Shown: one piece after another, positions 23,150 to 34,964 of the stretch
Numbering within the stretch: the first letter of the stretch is position 1
Layout: every line of letters begins with the position of its first letter
From: Euborellia annulipes
Lineage: Eukaryota; Arthropoda; Insecta; Dermaptera; Anisolabididae
NCBI GenBank assembly: GCA_023213315.1
Contig: JAKCPI010000991.1
Coordinates: 62,001 to 126,000, forward strand
DNA length: 64,000 nt
Direction: 5' to 3'
Notes under the pieces: generated by a model
The model's input: only the letters and a program-made list of their open reading frames with translations
Told to the model about the DNA's origin: nothing
The model's database searches: none
Position numbers and translations under genes: made by a program

Positions 23150-23450
23150 ATGATTGGCTGTGACGTCATTCAGGGCGCATGCGCAATGGAATCAGCATAA
23201 ACAAAGACGACCCCAGCCTTATTCACAAAACAATTTACAACGTAATAGCGTTAGGAAAGCTCTCTTGATCGTTTGTATACATATTTGTTCGTTTTTACCT
23301 CTAAACTTGATAAAAATATATATAAATTTAAATATATATTTATCGTTTGATAATTCTTTAATACAACTGTGTATAAATTCATTCCTATACTGTGTGAATG
23401 GATATGTGATTGAATATATAACTATTTGGAACATCGCCGCCATTTTAGTT
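23150..23450 (+). promoter_or_regulatory. Promoter and 5' leader of the BTG gene
   Basis: Within 35 bp there are an inverted CCAAT box (ATTGG, 23153-23157), a perfect CRE (TGACGTCA, 23161-23168) and a perfect NRF1-type palindrome (GCGCATGCGC, 23175-23184). These are about 280-310 bp upstream of the start codon, and the stretch is richer in CpG than its surroundings. GCCGCCATTTT at 23436-23446, just before the ATG, matches a YY1 site. A CRE suggests cAMP/CREB control, which is known for vertebrate BTG2 and fits an immediate-early growth regulator. Confidence 0.75.
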
Positions 23451-23463
23451 TCATTCACCAAAA

Positions 23464-23973
23464 ATGATAGTCGAAATAAATTCGGCCGCTAACTTTTTAG
23501 CCCATCTTTTGAAGATAAATCCAAATGGACTAAGTGACTCGCAATTACAATTATTCAAGGATTCTCTTGAAGAAGTGTTGCGAGTTCGGTATCAAGAACA
23601 CTGGTTCCCTGATAAACCAACTCGGGGATCGGGCTATCGTTGCCTTCGGATCAACGGCAATATGGATCCTGTGATTGCTCAAGCTGGTAAGGCAATTGGC
23701 CTTCCACCACCTTACCTTCACAGCTTGTTTCCTTCCGAGCTTACTCTCTGGATCGACCCCGCCGAGGTCTCCTATCGAATCGGTGAGAATGGATCTATCT
23801 GTGTTCTTTATGAGCATACAACTTGCCCTAGTCCTGGTCCAGATCTCCTTCAATTAGAAAAAACCGAAGAAACTCCAACAAATAATTCCACATCAGGCTG
23901 TAAAGATTCCCTCCGAGAACTCTATTTAACATCTCAAAGCACTCGACAATTAGCACAATATGTGTCAAGTTAG
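23464..23973 (+). CDS. BTG: BTG1/BTG2-class antiproliferative protein
   Basis: BTG/Tob proteins bind the CAF1 (CNOT7/8) subunit of the CCR4-NOT deadenylase, promote poly(A) shortening and slow proliferation. The 169-residue product has the BTG domain from residue 1 to about 117. Box A (about 43-64) contains YQEHWFPDKPTRGSGYRCLR, and box B (about 88-117) contains ELTLWIDPAEVSYRIGENG. Length and the lack of a long Gln/Pro-rich, PAM2-bearing tail place it with BTG1/2, not Tob. The C-terminal 50 residues are Ser/Thr-rich and unlike known motifs. The coding region is a single exon, whereas vertebrate BTG1/2 have one intron in the domain. The start follows directly after the YY1-like site, and upstream in-frame sequence gives no better start. 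Confidence 0.95.
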   Translation: MIVEINSAANFLAHLLKINPNGLSDSQLQLFKDSLEEVLRVRYQEHWFPDKPTRGSGYRCLRINGNMDPVIAQAGKAIGLPPPYLHSLFPSELTLWIDPAEVSYRIGENGSICVLYEHTTCPSPGPDLLQLEKTEETPTNNSTSGCKDSLRELYLTSQSTRQLAQYVSS

Positions 23974-26900
23974 AAAATCACTTTGAGTAATAAATACAAG
24001 CCATCTCTCTTCCTTATATTATCCGATTTTCTTTCAATTATTATAATGATCTCAACCATTAAAAGAACCAAATTTTTTTATTTTATTTTATTTCTAATAT
24101 CATCAAAATTTTATTTTATTTGGGACCAATTTTTTAGTGTCTCATCAAGACTTAATTTTCAAAATCAAAATGGATTAATTTTTATACATCAAAAATTTAA
24201 TAGTAATAGCTCTGCTCTCTCAAAGTGTCTTCACCACTGTGATCTTAAAACAGGGCTAGACTCATTTCAGGGTATGTGTACTTAGGGCACTTGCTGAAAA
24301 AACAACTGTATTAGATTATTTTGTAAAAATCGTACAATGAAAATGTGATTGCTTCATATGCTAAAAGTTTATAATTATTGCCATTATATATTTATATTAA
24401 AGGTGATACAAAGCTGAATGTTGTAAGCTGTGATTTCTAATTTTTTTTTTTATACAGTTTTAGTGTTAGGATTTTAATTAATAAGCTAAATTTCATGCTG
24501 CATCAGCGTCAGTGAAAAAAATAAAATTTGTGATTTACCAGTATAATAAAGAAATAATATTTCTTGTAATGGTTTTATATATTGATTAAAAAAAATTTTC
24601 GTTAAATTTTGCCAAATCGCTAATAACAGCAACTTTGTATCATTGTTTTGAAAATATGTAACTGTCTTTTTGAGATTTTTTAATTAAATGTGATTATTAT
24701 TTTATTTTTTTTTTAAGATAAACAATGTGCAAAAGAATATCAATCAGCAAATTGTTAGCTATCATTTATACAATAGATATACTTTTTCACCTCGATTAAA
24801 GTATATATATATATATACAATAAATTATTACTGGCTAAAGTTCAAAACAATTTTAAGATTATAAAAGATAGCATATTCTAAAATAATTTTAAATTATATT
24901 ATAAGTTTAAATCAATGAGTTTCAGAAGTAACATTTGGACTGAACTCATGAGTGACAATCTTATTGTGATAAACAATAGCCAGCAATAGTTATGCATCCA
25001 AATTTTAACAAATGAACGTCCATTAGTCATTTTGGATAAATTTTTATTACCTGAGTCTTTCTGTCACATATGTTATTATCCAAAATAAAATTTACATTTA
25101 TTTGTATTTTAAGTACAAGGGAGAATCCGTAGCTTTATAAAAAAAAATATTGTTAATTGAAACTTTTACCACTTTTTCTGGTAGTGTTGATGTGAATAAG
25201 AAGAAGGCTTAATACGAATTTTAATTAATAGAAACTACTAAAACTGCCACATTATCTTTTGACCTGAAAAGTGATTTTTTTTAGAAAAATCAAGTTCATG
25301 TTGAGAATAATAGACTGATTTCGTTTCACATATAATATAAGATAGATACCAAATTGTGTAAAGGCCTGATGCACACATATATGAATTTAATTTTTTTTTT
25401 TCAAATCGCATTTGAAAATTATGGTGTTCACTATTAAAATATCTTTTTTTTGATCCATTTAGTTTTTTGTAAATAAGAGATAAATTTTATATTGCTCTCT
25501 AACTATTCAAGATGATATATATTGAAAAAAATGTAAATAAGAATTTGTGCAATCATGATAATAAGCTTCAATTATGCTCCATAAATAACAAAAGTGTACA
25601 CCAGGCCATTAATTTAATCTCTCTCAGTAATTTGATGATCTTAATATCCAAGAAAATTTATTAAAATAGTTTAGAAAAATGCGAGAGAACTAATTTAATT
25701 TGTTTGTGATTCATGTGATAATAATATTGATTTAAGCTCAAAAAGATTATGCATGTCGCTAAAACTATTTCATTGGTATGTAAATATATAAGATATATAT
25801 ATGATAATATATACCGGTATATTTAATTATATTTTAGATGAATTCATTGCATTCAATAAATATATACGGTATAAAGAATCTTGTTTGTTAGCATTTTAAA
25901 TGTGAAATAAGATTGTAACTGTAGTGAAACTGAATTGTTGGTTTCTTTTTTTCTACAATAAACTTTATATCAATCATATTATATAATGACAAGAAGAACA
26001 TAGAATTTAGTCCTAACTGGAATCAATTTTAATCCATTCATCATATTTCCTTTATTATTTTAATGTGCCAGAACTTTTCCGACTCCTCCCTGTATTTAAA
26101 ATCTTATTTTTAACCTTGACACTGTGACTTTTTCTAAATAAAAAATTTGGATGCTCAATTAAAACAGTACAAAAAAAAAAACAGTTAATTCCGGTTGAAA
26201 AATGAGATAAATTAAATCTGGATATTGTTCTTGTGAATTAGAATATAAGTGATATTTTTTTAATAAATAAGATTATAAGTAAAATATACAAGGTCCGTTT
26301 TGAGTCCCTTGGATTCCATTTACATCACTTTTGTTATTGATTTTTTAAAAATATTTGAAAGTAAACTTAAACCATTCACTTTATTTTAGAAAAATCTTTC
26401 TTTTTTGGTTCTGAAAGAAACTGACTCGAATTTACCTTGTAAATAAATAAAATTGTACTAAATCTTATACAATAGTTTAATGATTCAAAGAACTATATCT
26501 CTAATTTTAGTATCAGTAATTTTTTTTTACATATATAGTCATTATGTATATTTTTATTTTTTTTTAAATCTACTCAATTATAAATTAGTCTTAAAGTGTA
26601 ATCTCACTATAAACTCAATTTTATTAAAAAAAAAAAAAAAAAATGAACAGAGCTTATCTCATTATTATTATCATAGGTACATCTCAAAGAAATAAACAAT
26701 AAAAGACTGTCCATAATAAATAATTAAATGTGCATTTTATAAAATTTATAATATTTTAAATAAAACAAATGATGACTGTATGAAGTGGTTAAACGATGTT
26801 TATGATTATTAAAAAAAAAAAATTAATAAACAATTTATATTTTTAATCAACCACCTAACCTAACCTGTCACTTTATGTAAAGCTTCTCAATGCTTTCAAT

Positions 26901-27300
26901 GAAATTATTTTATTTTTTCAATAATAAATACTTTCTACTCCTATGTCCAATTTTTGTTACAACTTGCACATGAAACGACTACTGAAATTTTTTTTCTAAT
27001 TTCTCTTGACAGTGAAAATTCCTTAAATTATACTTGGGATAATTAGTAATTTATGGACAAATTTATATTGCCTTTCTTATGAGCCGTACTTATATAATAG
27101 ATTATGTTTAATCATTCGTGTGTAAAAATATGTAAACTTATATTCTATAAATAATATATTATCAATGTTTTTAAGTGGTTGTATAAAAAGAGTATTCTAT
27201 TTTGGTATAACAAAATGGTGATCGTAAGTTAGCCTTAGTTCTCTCATTTTGTATTTTGCTATTACGATTTCTACAAGTTTAAATAAATCTTTAAATGAAA
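23974..27300 (+). other. Probable long 3' UTR of the BTG gene
   Basis: This 3.3 kb is free of recognisable transposons, unlike nearly all other intergenic sequence here. It contains four copies of TGTAAATA, the Pumilio/PUF-binding element (25468, 25532, 25779, 26438), and several ATTTA-type stretches. AATAAA signals occur at about 25,959 (CTACAATAAACTTTATATC) and 27,282, so two alternative ends are possible. No open frame of interest. The transcript end is inferred, not shown. Confidence 0.5.
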
Positions 27301-27720
27301 TTCTGATTTCTTTTAATTTTTTTTTAACACTCTATTTATCATATAATCCACCTACTAAACATTTTCTCTGAATTATTTCGTAACTTCCCGATATGATTCA
27401 TGGCTCAGTAAGGGAAAAACTCAAGAGTTTTTATCCGTTGACAAAATTTATATTTTTCAATAATTAAATATACAAGTTATAAACAAAGGCTCTGTAACTT
27501 AGGTATTATTAAGTGGGGAAAACCTTAAAAATTTTAGGTCATTCTATTTCAACTAAACAGATTTGCAAAATGAGTAAATTGAGAATCCGAGCCGTAGAGA
27601 TTTATGTTAGTAATTTAATCATAGTGGTATGAAGAAAATGAAAAAAGTAAAATAATTAATGCAACAATCATAACAGTGAAAGACAATAAACAGTAAGACC
27701 TATAAATATTTTTGTAAGCT

Positions 27721-28665
27721 CATAGCTTCCCAAACTTTTTTGTCTCGTAGACCACTTGCCTTGTTTTTCGGTTTTGGGTAGCTAATAGAGCATTTTTGAA
27801 AAATAATCAACTTCAAATGTGTTTTGTCTCGTGTCTAACTGTAGTGAGGTGTAGAAAAAAAAATAAGGCGCTATGGGAAACTAGGCATATCTCGACACAA
27901 AAAATTTGGTGTGACAAGCACAGTACACAACTTTCTCCTACCCTTCGGTAAGAACCCGTTTGTGTGTTGAGGTATATTTAGTTTCCCATAGCACCTTAGT
28001 TCCAAACTTGACCACTTGCATTTTCAGAAGTAAAAAGTAAAAAAGTCAATTGATTCAAAATTTCAATAGGCTCTGAGTATTTTAAATGTTCACTGCTTGA
28101 AATAAACTATGGTTAATTTTCAAAATTTTAATCTCATGCGAATATTTTATACACAATAGAGAATCCTAAATTTTATAAGAATTGGAAATTTTTTTTTAAA
28201 TGTCTAAAAAGTTCCAAAGGGGATCCTCTGTTGAATCGAAATTAACATGCAAATCCCCATAGTGATTTAACATTGGCTCTACGAAAGGAAGAGCTGGAAA
28301 ATGAATTTGAAAATTCTGAAATACATCAGTAAAGTGTACAGTGAGCGACAATATTAAGTCCCACGCATGCGTTTTGCGTTTATTTCATTGTTTTTATAAA
28401 AGAAAATGAAAATCTATTGGAAATTTTCTACGTTTGGACCATGAAAGTTTCCATTAAAAAAATATATATAATATTTTTTTAAAAACAATGAAATAATCAC
28501 AAGGATTGTCCTTCACTGTACTTCAAACAATTTTCACAAAAAATTTTACTGATATACTTTTTAAAGAGCATCTAAAAAATGGCTGATTTATGAATTTATC
28601 ACATGGATCCTTTGTAGTCGTAGTCGACCCCTAGGGGTCGAATTAGACCACTTTGGGAATCACTG
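27721..28665. mobile_element. hAT-type element carrying nested repeats
   Basis: Left end CATAGCTTCCCAAACTTTTT and right end CCACTTTGGGAATCACTG are diverged copies of the widespread hAT end CAGTGRTTCCCAAAC. The flanks TGTAAGCT and GTCTAGCT match imperfectly, as an old 8-bp duplication would. The interior holds the repeat with AAAATTTGGTGTGAC (about 27,898) and a family A MITE at 28337-28520. No transposase is seen. Confidence 0.65.
28337..28520. mobile_element. TA-flanked MITE, family A copy 4, with an empty-site match
   Basis: Ends TACAGTGAGCGACAATATTA and GATTGTCCTTCACTGTA. The surrounding repeat reads ATCAGTAAAGTG before and CTTCAAACAATTTTCAC after the insertion. The related repeat at 58,905-58,932 reads straight through as AGTAAAGTGTACTTCAAAC, so the insertion duplicated exactly TA. 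Confidence 0.9.
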
Positions 28666-30080
28666 GTCTAGCTACGAGGATGGACCCTGGGGCGAGGGTG
28701 AAGACGTGTTTAAAGGCAAGGATGAAAAGGTTCCCTGCCGTGATCTCAAGGGAAAGAATGGGGGATGGCAACTTAAAAATTTCTTTATTGTGGCCTACAC
28801 CTGGTTTTTAAACTTTTATTTAACCTGCTTTGTCTGTCGCATTTTTCAATGACTTTCCGATCAGCTAGAGACCTGAAATATTGTATAGAGACTGATGACA
28901 ATACATTGAAAAACTTGGAAAAATAATAATAACTACTCATATTAGTGGATAAACAAAATTATTCTATTCATCGTTTTGAAAAAAATTTACAAAATCTCTA
29001 TTTAAAAAGAAACAAAGATGCCTTCGTCAGTTCATGTCCTTTATCAATGAATTGGACCATGATTTCGAGAGATTCATAATATAGTTGATAAATTTCGTCC
29101 AGGATGACAAAATTGGGTCTATTTAAAAGGAACTGAAAGCGTTTTGTGACCTTCCCCTCTCTCCCTTAGCCGTGACTGCTAGCTCTCCCCTCCCCATTAA
29201 AGCTGATACTAATAATATTAAAATATGGAAGTGCTCCCCAACCTTTTCTAAATCTCTGCATACATAAAGCATTTTCAGGATTAGGCGTCACACAAAACAA
29301 ACAAAAATAAAAAAAACTTCATCATAGGTAAAAGTTAAACGTAAATATAAATTCAAAATTTGTTAACATAAAAGAAAAAGAGTTATCAATAAGATTTGTC
29401 ACCAGAACGGCAAATAAACAATAATAGCTGTGGTCACTAGCCCATAACTAGCCAAATGTTTTCTCCTAACTCCCCACTACTAAAGCTCAAGGGTAGAGTA
29501 GCCGGTAGCAGACGTAGAGGCTACGTGCCTGCCCCAACGTTACACATATGCTGCGATGTTGCCAGTTATCCGAGGAATACCCTTGGGAATATTATTTTTT
29601 TGTAAAAGGGAAAACGGGAATTTACTCTAATTCGTAGATTTTTCTCCTCGGCACTCAGGTTTCTAGTATAAAGCGTCTAATTCTCTCCGGACAGATGTAT
29701 TATTAGATCCTTTGTTTAGATTAATGAACCACTTTCAAAGAAATTCAGCAAAAATATTTTAAATTAAAAAATACCATCCGTCCCGTTTGGAAGGGACTTC
29801 GCAAGAAGGGATCCCGCATCCCTCGAAATTTCGAAAAATTATAATTATAGAGAAACATGGTGTTAAATTTTGAATACTGTTAAAAATTATACAGTGATGG
29901 AAATACTTTAACTATCCCATTATCTATTAAAAAATATTTTTTAACAAGAGTAATCGAAAAATAAACTTTATCATTAAATTCAGCAAGATAAAATTATTTA
30001 GTATCAATAAAAGAAAAAAATTCAGTCCAGTAATGTTATTGAATTGAAACAAATAAAAAATTTTTCGACAAAACTAGGAA
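28666..30080. other. Intergenic sequence, nothing recognised
   Basis: No open frame, RNA or inverted repeat that I can support. Base composition is more even at 28,670-28,760 and 29,440-29,700, but no motif appears. Confidence 0.45.
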
Positions 30081-30084
30081 TGCT

Positions 30085-30415
30085 TTTAATACTAAACAAA
30101 ATTTAATCTATCACACATAAAAAAAAAACATTTTGGAATTGATTGACTTTCAGTCACATTGAAATAATCTTTTATAGAAATTTTAAATTTGCTATCGTCA
30201 TTATTCCACTTAGTTTTTAATTTATGAATGGAGTTGTATTGCTTGTTGTTGGCGTAAACATGTCTAACAAAAGATTCCACACGTTTTCCTTTGTATTTAA
30301 GTCGGGGCTGCAGCTGCTGCTGTTGATAATAGTGCTTTTAATAGCGCTACGGCTGCTATGCACGAAAGCATTATTTTTTTTTGAAAAGTTGTTGGTAAAT
30401 GTCGATAACGACATG
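30085..30415 (-). pseudogene. Tc1-like transposase C-terminal relic
   Basis: On the minus strand one frame reads SPDLNTKENVWNLL, the hallmark of the C-terminal catalytic end of Tc1-type transposases (SPDLNPIENVW). After a frameshift near 30,270 a second frame continues VRHVYANNKQYNSIHKLKTK, also in family order. The third aspartate/glutamate region is recognisable, but the rest of the gene is absent. Dead copy. Confidence 0.8.
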
Positions 30416-30479
30416 GTATCCTTCTGAATTCATTTTGCATGAAGGAAAAGTAAAACTATTTCCATCTCTGTTTTCTTTA

Positions 30480-30870
30480 AAACTTATTCATTGGGGAGGG
30501 GGCGATTGCCTCTCAGATAAAAAACTACTTTTTATTAAAATGTGTGGTGCACCATTGTTCAATATGTTCGTTCAGATGGTGAAAAGGGAGGGGGAAGGTG
30601 TTCCCGGGTTTGTTTACTCGCTTGCTTCCGTCTATTTTTTCAACTAAACTAATAGGCTTGAGATCTCTTAAACAAATATAATCGCTTTAGGAAAAAGAAA
30701 CCTTGTGATGAAAATTAATTTTCACTGAAACCTCGGATTAACCGGCCAAACGGGAAAAAGAGAGAGTGTGAGTTTGTTTATACGTAGGGGCTAAGCCAAG
30801 GAATAAGCTCAGCATTTACTATTTTCTTCCAAAACCTTGAGGAGGGGAGGCAATTGTCCCCCTCCCAAAT
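30480..30870. repeat. Degraded copy of the pogo-like repeat at 60,656
   Basis: GGTGAAAAGGGAGGG, TTTGTTTACTCGCTTGCTTCC and AAACCTCGGATTAACCGGCC occur in the same order as in the element at 60,656-61,068. The terminal inverted repeats are not intact here. Confidence 0.65.
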
Positions 30871-31515
30871 GACGTCTCTACATGACACACAAGGTGGATG
30901 GGAGGGAGTTTATCTTTTAAAATTATTTTCAAGAGGAAGCAATCACAAGGCAAACAAAGACAATAATTTACTATGAAAATAAAGTGTTTGAAGAATTATA
31001 GTTCTTAAAGGGCCAAAAGTTCTAATGATATCTATTTAAAGACTTAAACAATAAATCAATTAGTAATTTAATTTCAATCAAAAATTGTTTGATATTTGTA
31101 ATTTAAAGTGTTATAAATTATAAAATACACACATACATATTATACTACATGCATGTTGTTGATATATTGATATAACATTTCTCAATAAGTTGTTGTCTTT
31201 TAGAGCTTATGATGATATGACTATCAACATAGAGATTGTGTTATGATATTCTTTTATGTAATAAAAATTTCCATAAATAAAAGTGAAAATGAAAACCTTT
31301 ATAATTAGCCTATATTAATTAAATTTAGTTTTTAAGTCAAAATATGTTTTGATTTGTTTGTAACGATATACAATGGTAATTTCTTTTGTCTATAAAAACT
31401 CAAAAAAATAATTATTCCATTGTGTTGAAATTTTTATACAAAAAAAAAAAATAAAATAATAAATAAAGATAGTTACCATGTAGTTTTTTTAGTTGTAACC
31501 TTAATGAAGAAATTA
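30871..31515. other. AT-rich intergenic sequence, nothing recognised
   Basis: Low-complexity AT sequence without coding potential. Confidence 0.45.
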
Positions 31516-31519
31516 TTTA

Positions 31520-32045
31520 AAGTTTGCAGTTGAAATATAGCTGATAGGATAACCTTTAAACAAAATCAAATCAATAAACAAAAGCAAAGAATATAATTAT
31601 TTTAAATTTAATCATGATCAAATAATAAATGAATGTAATATTTAAATTTATTAATTAAATTATATATATAAAAAAAAAATATCTTTTGACTAATAAAGAT
31701 GAAAGAGATGTATCTTTATTTGTCAAAAGATATTTTTTTTTATATATAATTCATTTAATAAATCTAAATATTATATTATTTGAAAGCAAAGAATATAATT
31801 ATTTCAAATTTAATTATGATCAAATAATGAATATAATATTTAAATTTATTAATTAAATTATATAAATATATAGATCTCTTCAATCTTTATTAGTCAAAAT
31901 ATTTTGTTTTATATAATTTAATTAATAAAATAAAATATTATATTCATTATTTGTCATGATTAAATTTGAAATAATTATATTCTTTGCTTTTGATTATTGA
32001 TTAGATTTTGCTTAAAGGTTATCCTATCAGCTATGTTTCAATTAT
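31520..32045. repeat. Nested palindrome cluster
   Basis: Outer arms AGCTGATAGGATAACCTTTA (31,539) and AAAGGTTATCCTATCAGCT (32,016) pair, as do GCAAAGAATATAATTATTT and its complement. An internal copy of the arm begins at about 31,785 and an internal small palindrome around AAAGATATTTTTTT lies near 31,730, so part of the arm is present three times. It looks like a foldback element partly duplicated inside itself. Confidence 0.75.
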
Positions 32046-33750
32046 AATATAACAAATATTGTAGATGTGGGCTGACGATGGCTATATTTAATTAATGTCT
32101 AAAATATTGGTGAGGATATTAAATAGGTAATTTTTTTTTCTTTTTTTTGAATCAAATACGTCTATTGGTTTGAAATTGGATTATGCTGGGTCCAGCTGTG
32201 AGGGAAGGCCCAGGATTTCAGGCCGAGAGAATAAAAATGTTTTTTTTTTTTTTTTTTTGTGAATAAAGGTGAGAGAGTGAGATAGTAAACAGACAGATGA
32301 CTGGTGGGTGAAAGCTGTTCTTTGGTTGTGTAGCTCCGTGGCTCTACGTTGGTTGCTGGTTGCGTGTGACCGGGACTCTCCTCTCCTTGCCCCTTTCCTT
32401 TCTAACTCAGATTCTAGGCGCTGTTGCCATAGCGATGTTGCCACCTCTTCAGAGGTCAAACCATGTGTTTCATGTCGTTTGTTTTTCCCTTGAATAAATA
32501 AAAAAATTGACCTACACAGAGAAAACTCTCTATTCGACCATTTTGTTGTTTTCGACCAGTTTTTAAAAAATCAATGCTGGAATGGATTTTAAAAATCATT
32601 CAATAAAATAATAAATTTCAAGACCTCCTTTAATTTGATATAGAATATCAATTTAAGACATTTTAATTTAAATTAGTTCTTTTGTTTTTTTGCTTTAAAA
32701 ACCATTTAATTTTTTTCTGGGATAATTTTCCATATGGCTATTTTATGTAAATAATAAAAATGTTTTGATTTTTCAAGTATAAACTTGAAATGAATTATTC
32801 CTTCAACTGAGGAAATTCATTTTTGTTTCTCATCTGGAAGAACTCCAAATCCGAAGGGCGATAGAAGGTCAAAATCAAAAAGATATTTCAGATAATGTTA
32901 ATGACAAAAGAAACCAATTTGCTTATGTATAGGGGGACTGGGGGTCATTTGAACAAAAACTCTTTATTACGGGAATTTTTAATTATACTGTGACAAACAG
33001 TACTTGAGAATAAGCAGTCGAAACGTTGTACAGTATTTATATATTTAATAAATATTTAATACAAAATGTGGTCTATAATTAAAAATTCCCCTAATAATAT
33101 TAATTCAAACCACAAAAGCTTTAATAAATAAAAACTTTATTTATTTACTATCGGGTTCAAGTATATTCTTTCAGAAAACTTGGTATTAAAATCCATATGA
33201 TGAAGAATTTTCGGAAATTCAAATTTTGAGGAATTTTAACCAATCGCTTAAACAAATAAATATATCAGAAGTAACAAAAATTGTAAAAATCATTTGGCTC
33301 AACTCTTGTTTGCAGGTGGAAGACAAGCTCCCAGGACTGACATTTTGTCCATTCGTTTTATGCCATCTAACAAAACCTATTGGAATTAATATTACAAATC
33401 TAAAGAGTGCAACAATCGCAGAGGAAAGACCATTTTAATTAATCAGCGTGTTCAGCACACTAAATAATTGTGCAACGGATTGTATTTGATCTGTGAACCG
33501 ATAAATGATGTCGCTATTCAGTGATGTTTGTTCCCTGGCGATGTACTCACATGCAGTGGCGTATCTAGACATTTATTATTATTATTTTTTTTTGGGGGGG
33601 GGGATGGGCATACTTAGGGGTTTGGGGTTATGGATTCAAATCCTAAAATTATAGGTAGGGGCCCCTATTAGTCAAGTCTGTTTGCTCTCCTGGTTACAAT
33701 GATGGACCTGGTAAATTATTTAATTTTAACCCACAGTTTTTACACTGGCG
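32046..33750. other. Intergenic, with a GC-richer island at 32,260-32,470
   Basis: The island is CpG-containing, unlike its surroundings. It has two GTTGCC half-sites near 32,423-32,442 and is preceded by 19 Ts (about 32,240-32,258), which reads as an A19 tail on the minus strand. It could be a retroposed transcript or SINE on the minus strand, or an unassigned promoter. A repeat shared with 13.8 kb (CGAAACGTTGTACAGTATTT) lies at 33,017. The frame 33,226-33,438 has no known features. Confidence 0.4.
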
Positions 33751-33761
33751 AACATTTAAAG

Positions 33762-34088
33762 CAGGGGTCGCCAAACATTTTTGATCATCGACCCCTATAT
33801 AATTTTTCGAAATCTCCATCGACCCCCATAAAAGTAATTTTCTGTTAATTAAAATAAAACTCTATTAGATACTGTGTTTGTACTTTTATTTTATGATTTT
33901 AAACATTTATTAAAGTAATAGTACATGGTGTAACAATAGTTTTATGAAAAATATACCTTAATATTTATTAAATAATAAGTAATTATAAATAAGTATGTGT
34001 GATTTCGTATTAAGAACTGTTTTTTCTTCGACCCCCGCTTTTGTTAAATAGACTCCTGGGGGTATATAGACCACTTTGGAGACCACTG
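33762..34088. mobile_element. hAT-type MITE, 327 bp
   Basis: Starts CAGGGGTCGCCAAAC and ends TTTGGAGACCACTG, with TCGACCCC repeated on the inside of both ends. It is flanked by the perfect 8-bp duplication ATTTAAAG (33754-33761 and 34089-34096). Non-autonomous. Confidence 0.9.
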
Positions 34089-34096
34089 ATTTAAAG

Positions 34097-34964
34097 GTTT
34101 ATAAAAGCTTACAAGCCTCCCTCCCCCAGCTGTCCCTGGATTTCTCAATTTTTCTAAAAGATCCTGATGATTGGTATAATATATTTTAAAAAAGAAATTC
34201 AGTTACTCCATGAAACTCGCATGGCCCAGTATATAACATAACATAAGATACAAGTCGCTCTCTTTATGGCAACGAGAACATTGTAATTAAGGAGGTAGTC
34301 TCATTTTCCCGTTAGAAGCTGTCTTCTACCTCAATTGTTCAAGAGATGAATATTGTTTGCTTTTAGAACCAGCCAAAAATTTAAACATTTTGCAAATTTA
34401 TGATATGAACTGATAATAAGGCAGATAATTTAGCATCTATCCAAAAATCTATGGGTTGTAAAGCGGTCCTCTCCAGAGCTTCGTCCCCTTTATATAAATT
34501 TTTTAACTATAAATGTAAAAACAATTTGAAAAATTATATATTACTAGCTACTGGTGGCTCTCATAAATTTACAAAATTTTTTCAAAAATACTTTTTACAA
34601 TTAAAAAAAAAAAAAAACAGCAAATTCACTTGAATAAAGTTGCCTTCGCCGCCCTTTTGGGATTCCCACTCTCACGCTTTCCGTGAAACGTTTAAAATAA
34701 TAGTGCTGCACTCTCGTGGGAAATGATTTAAATTGTAATTTTAAACGTCTCATTGAAGTGGGGATATTGCATGAATTTTTCGAAATATATATTAAATGAT
34801 TTATTAAGTTATAAAAAGGATCTTCTGGCAAAAATTCATAAAAATGTTTAATTAAGATTATTTTAGGGTATTTATAAATCAGAGAGACGAATTATGGGGT
34901 AATAGTGATTTATTATATTTTAGTCCCTGTAGAATTTTTTACATATTTAAAATTAACAAAATAA
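34097..34964. other. Intergenic sequence downstream of the GASZ gene
   Basis: No gene supported. Small frames on both strands (34,451-34,633 and 34,601-34,831) have no recognisable features. It should contain the GASZ 3' UTR, but I could not place the poly(A) site with confidence. Confidence 0.4.

Noticed and set aside
33226..33438. 70-codon frame preceded in part by a splice-acceptor-like TTTGCAG
   Set aside because: No donor partner, no family features and no neighbouring exons.
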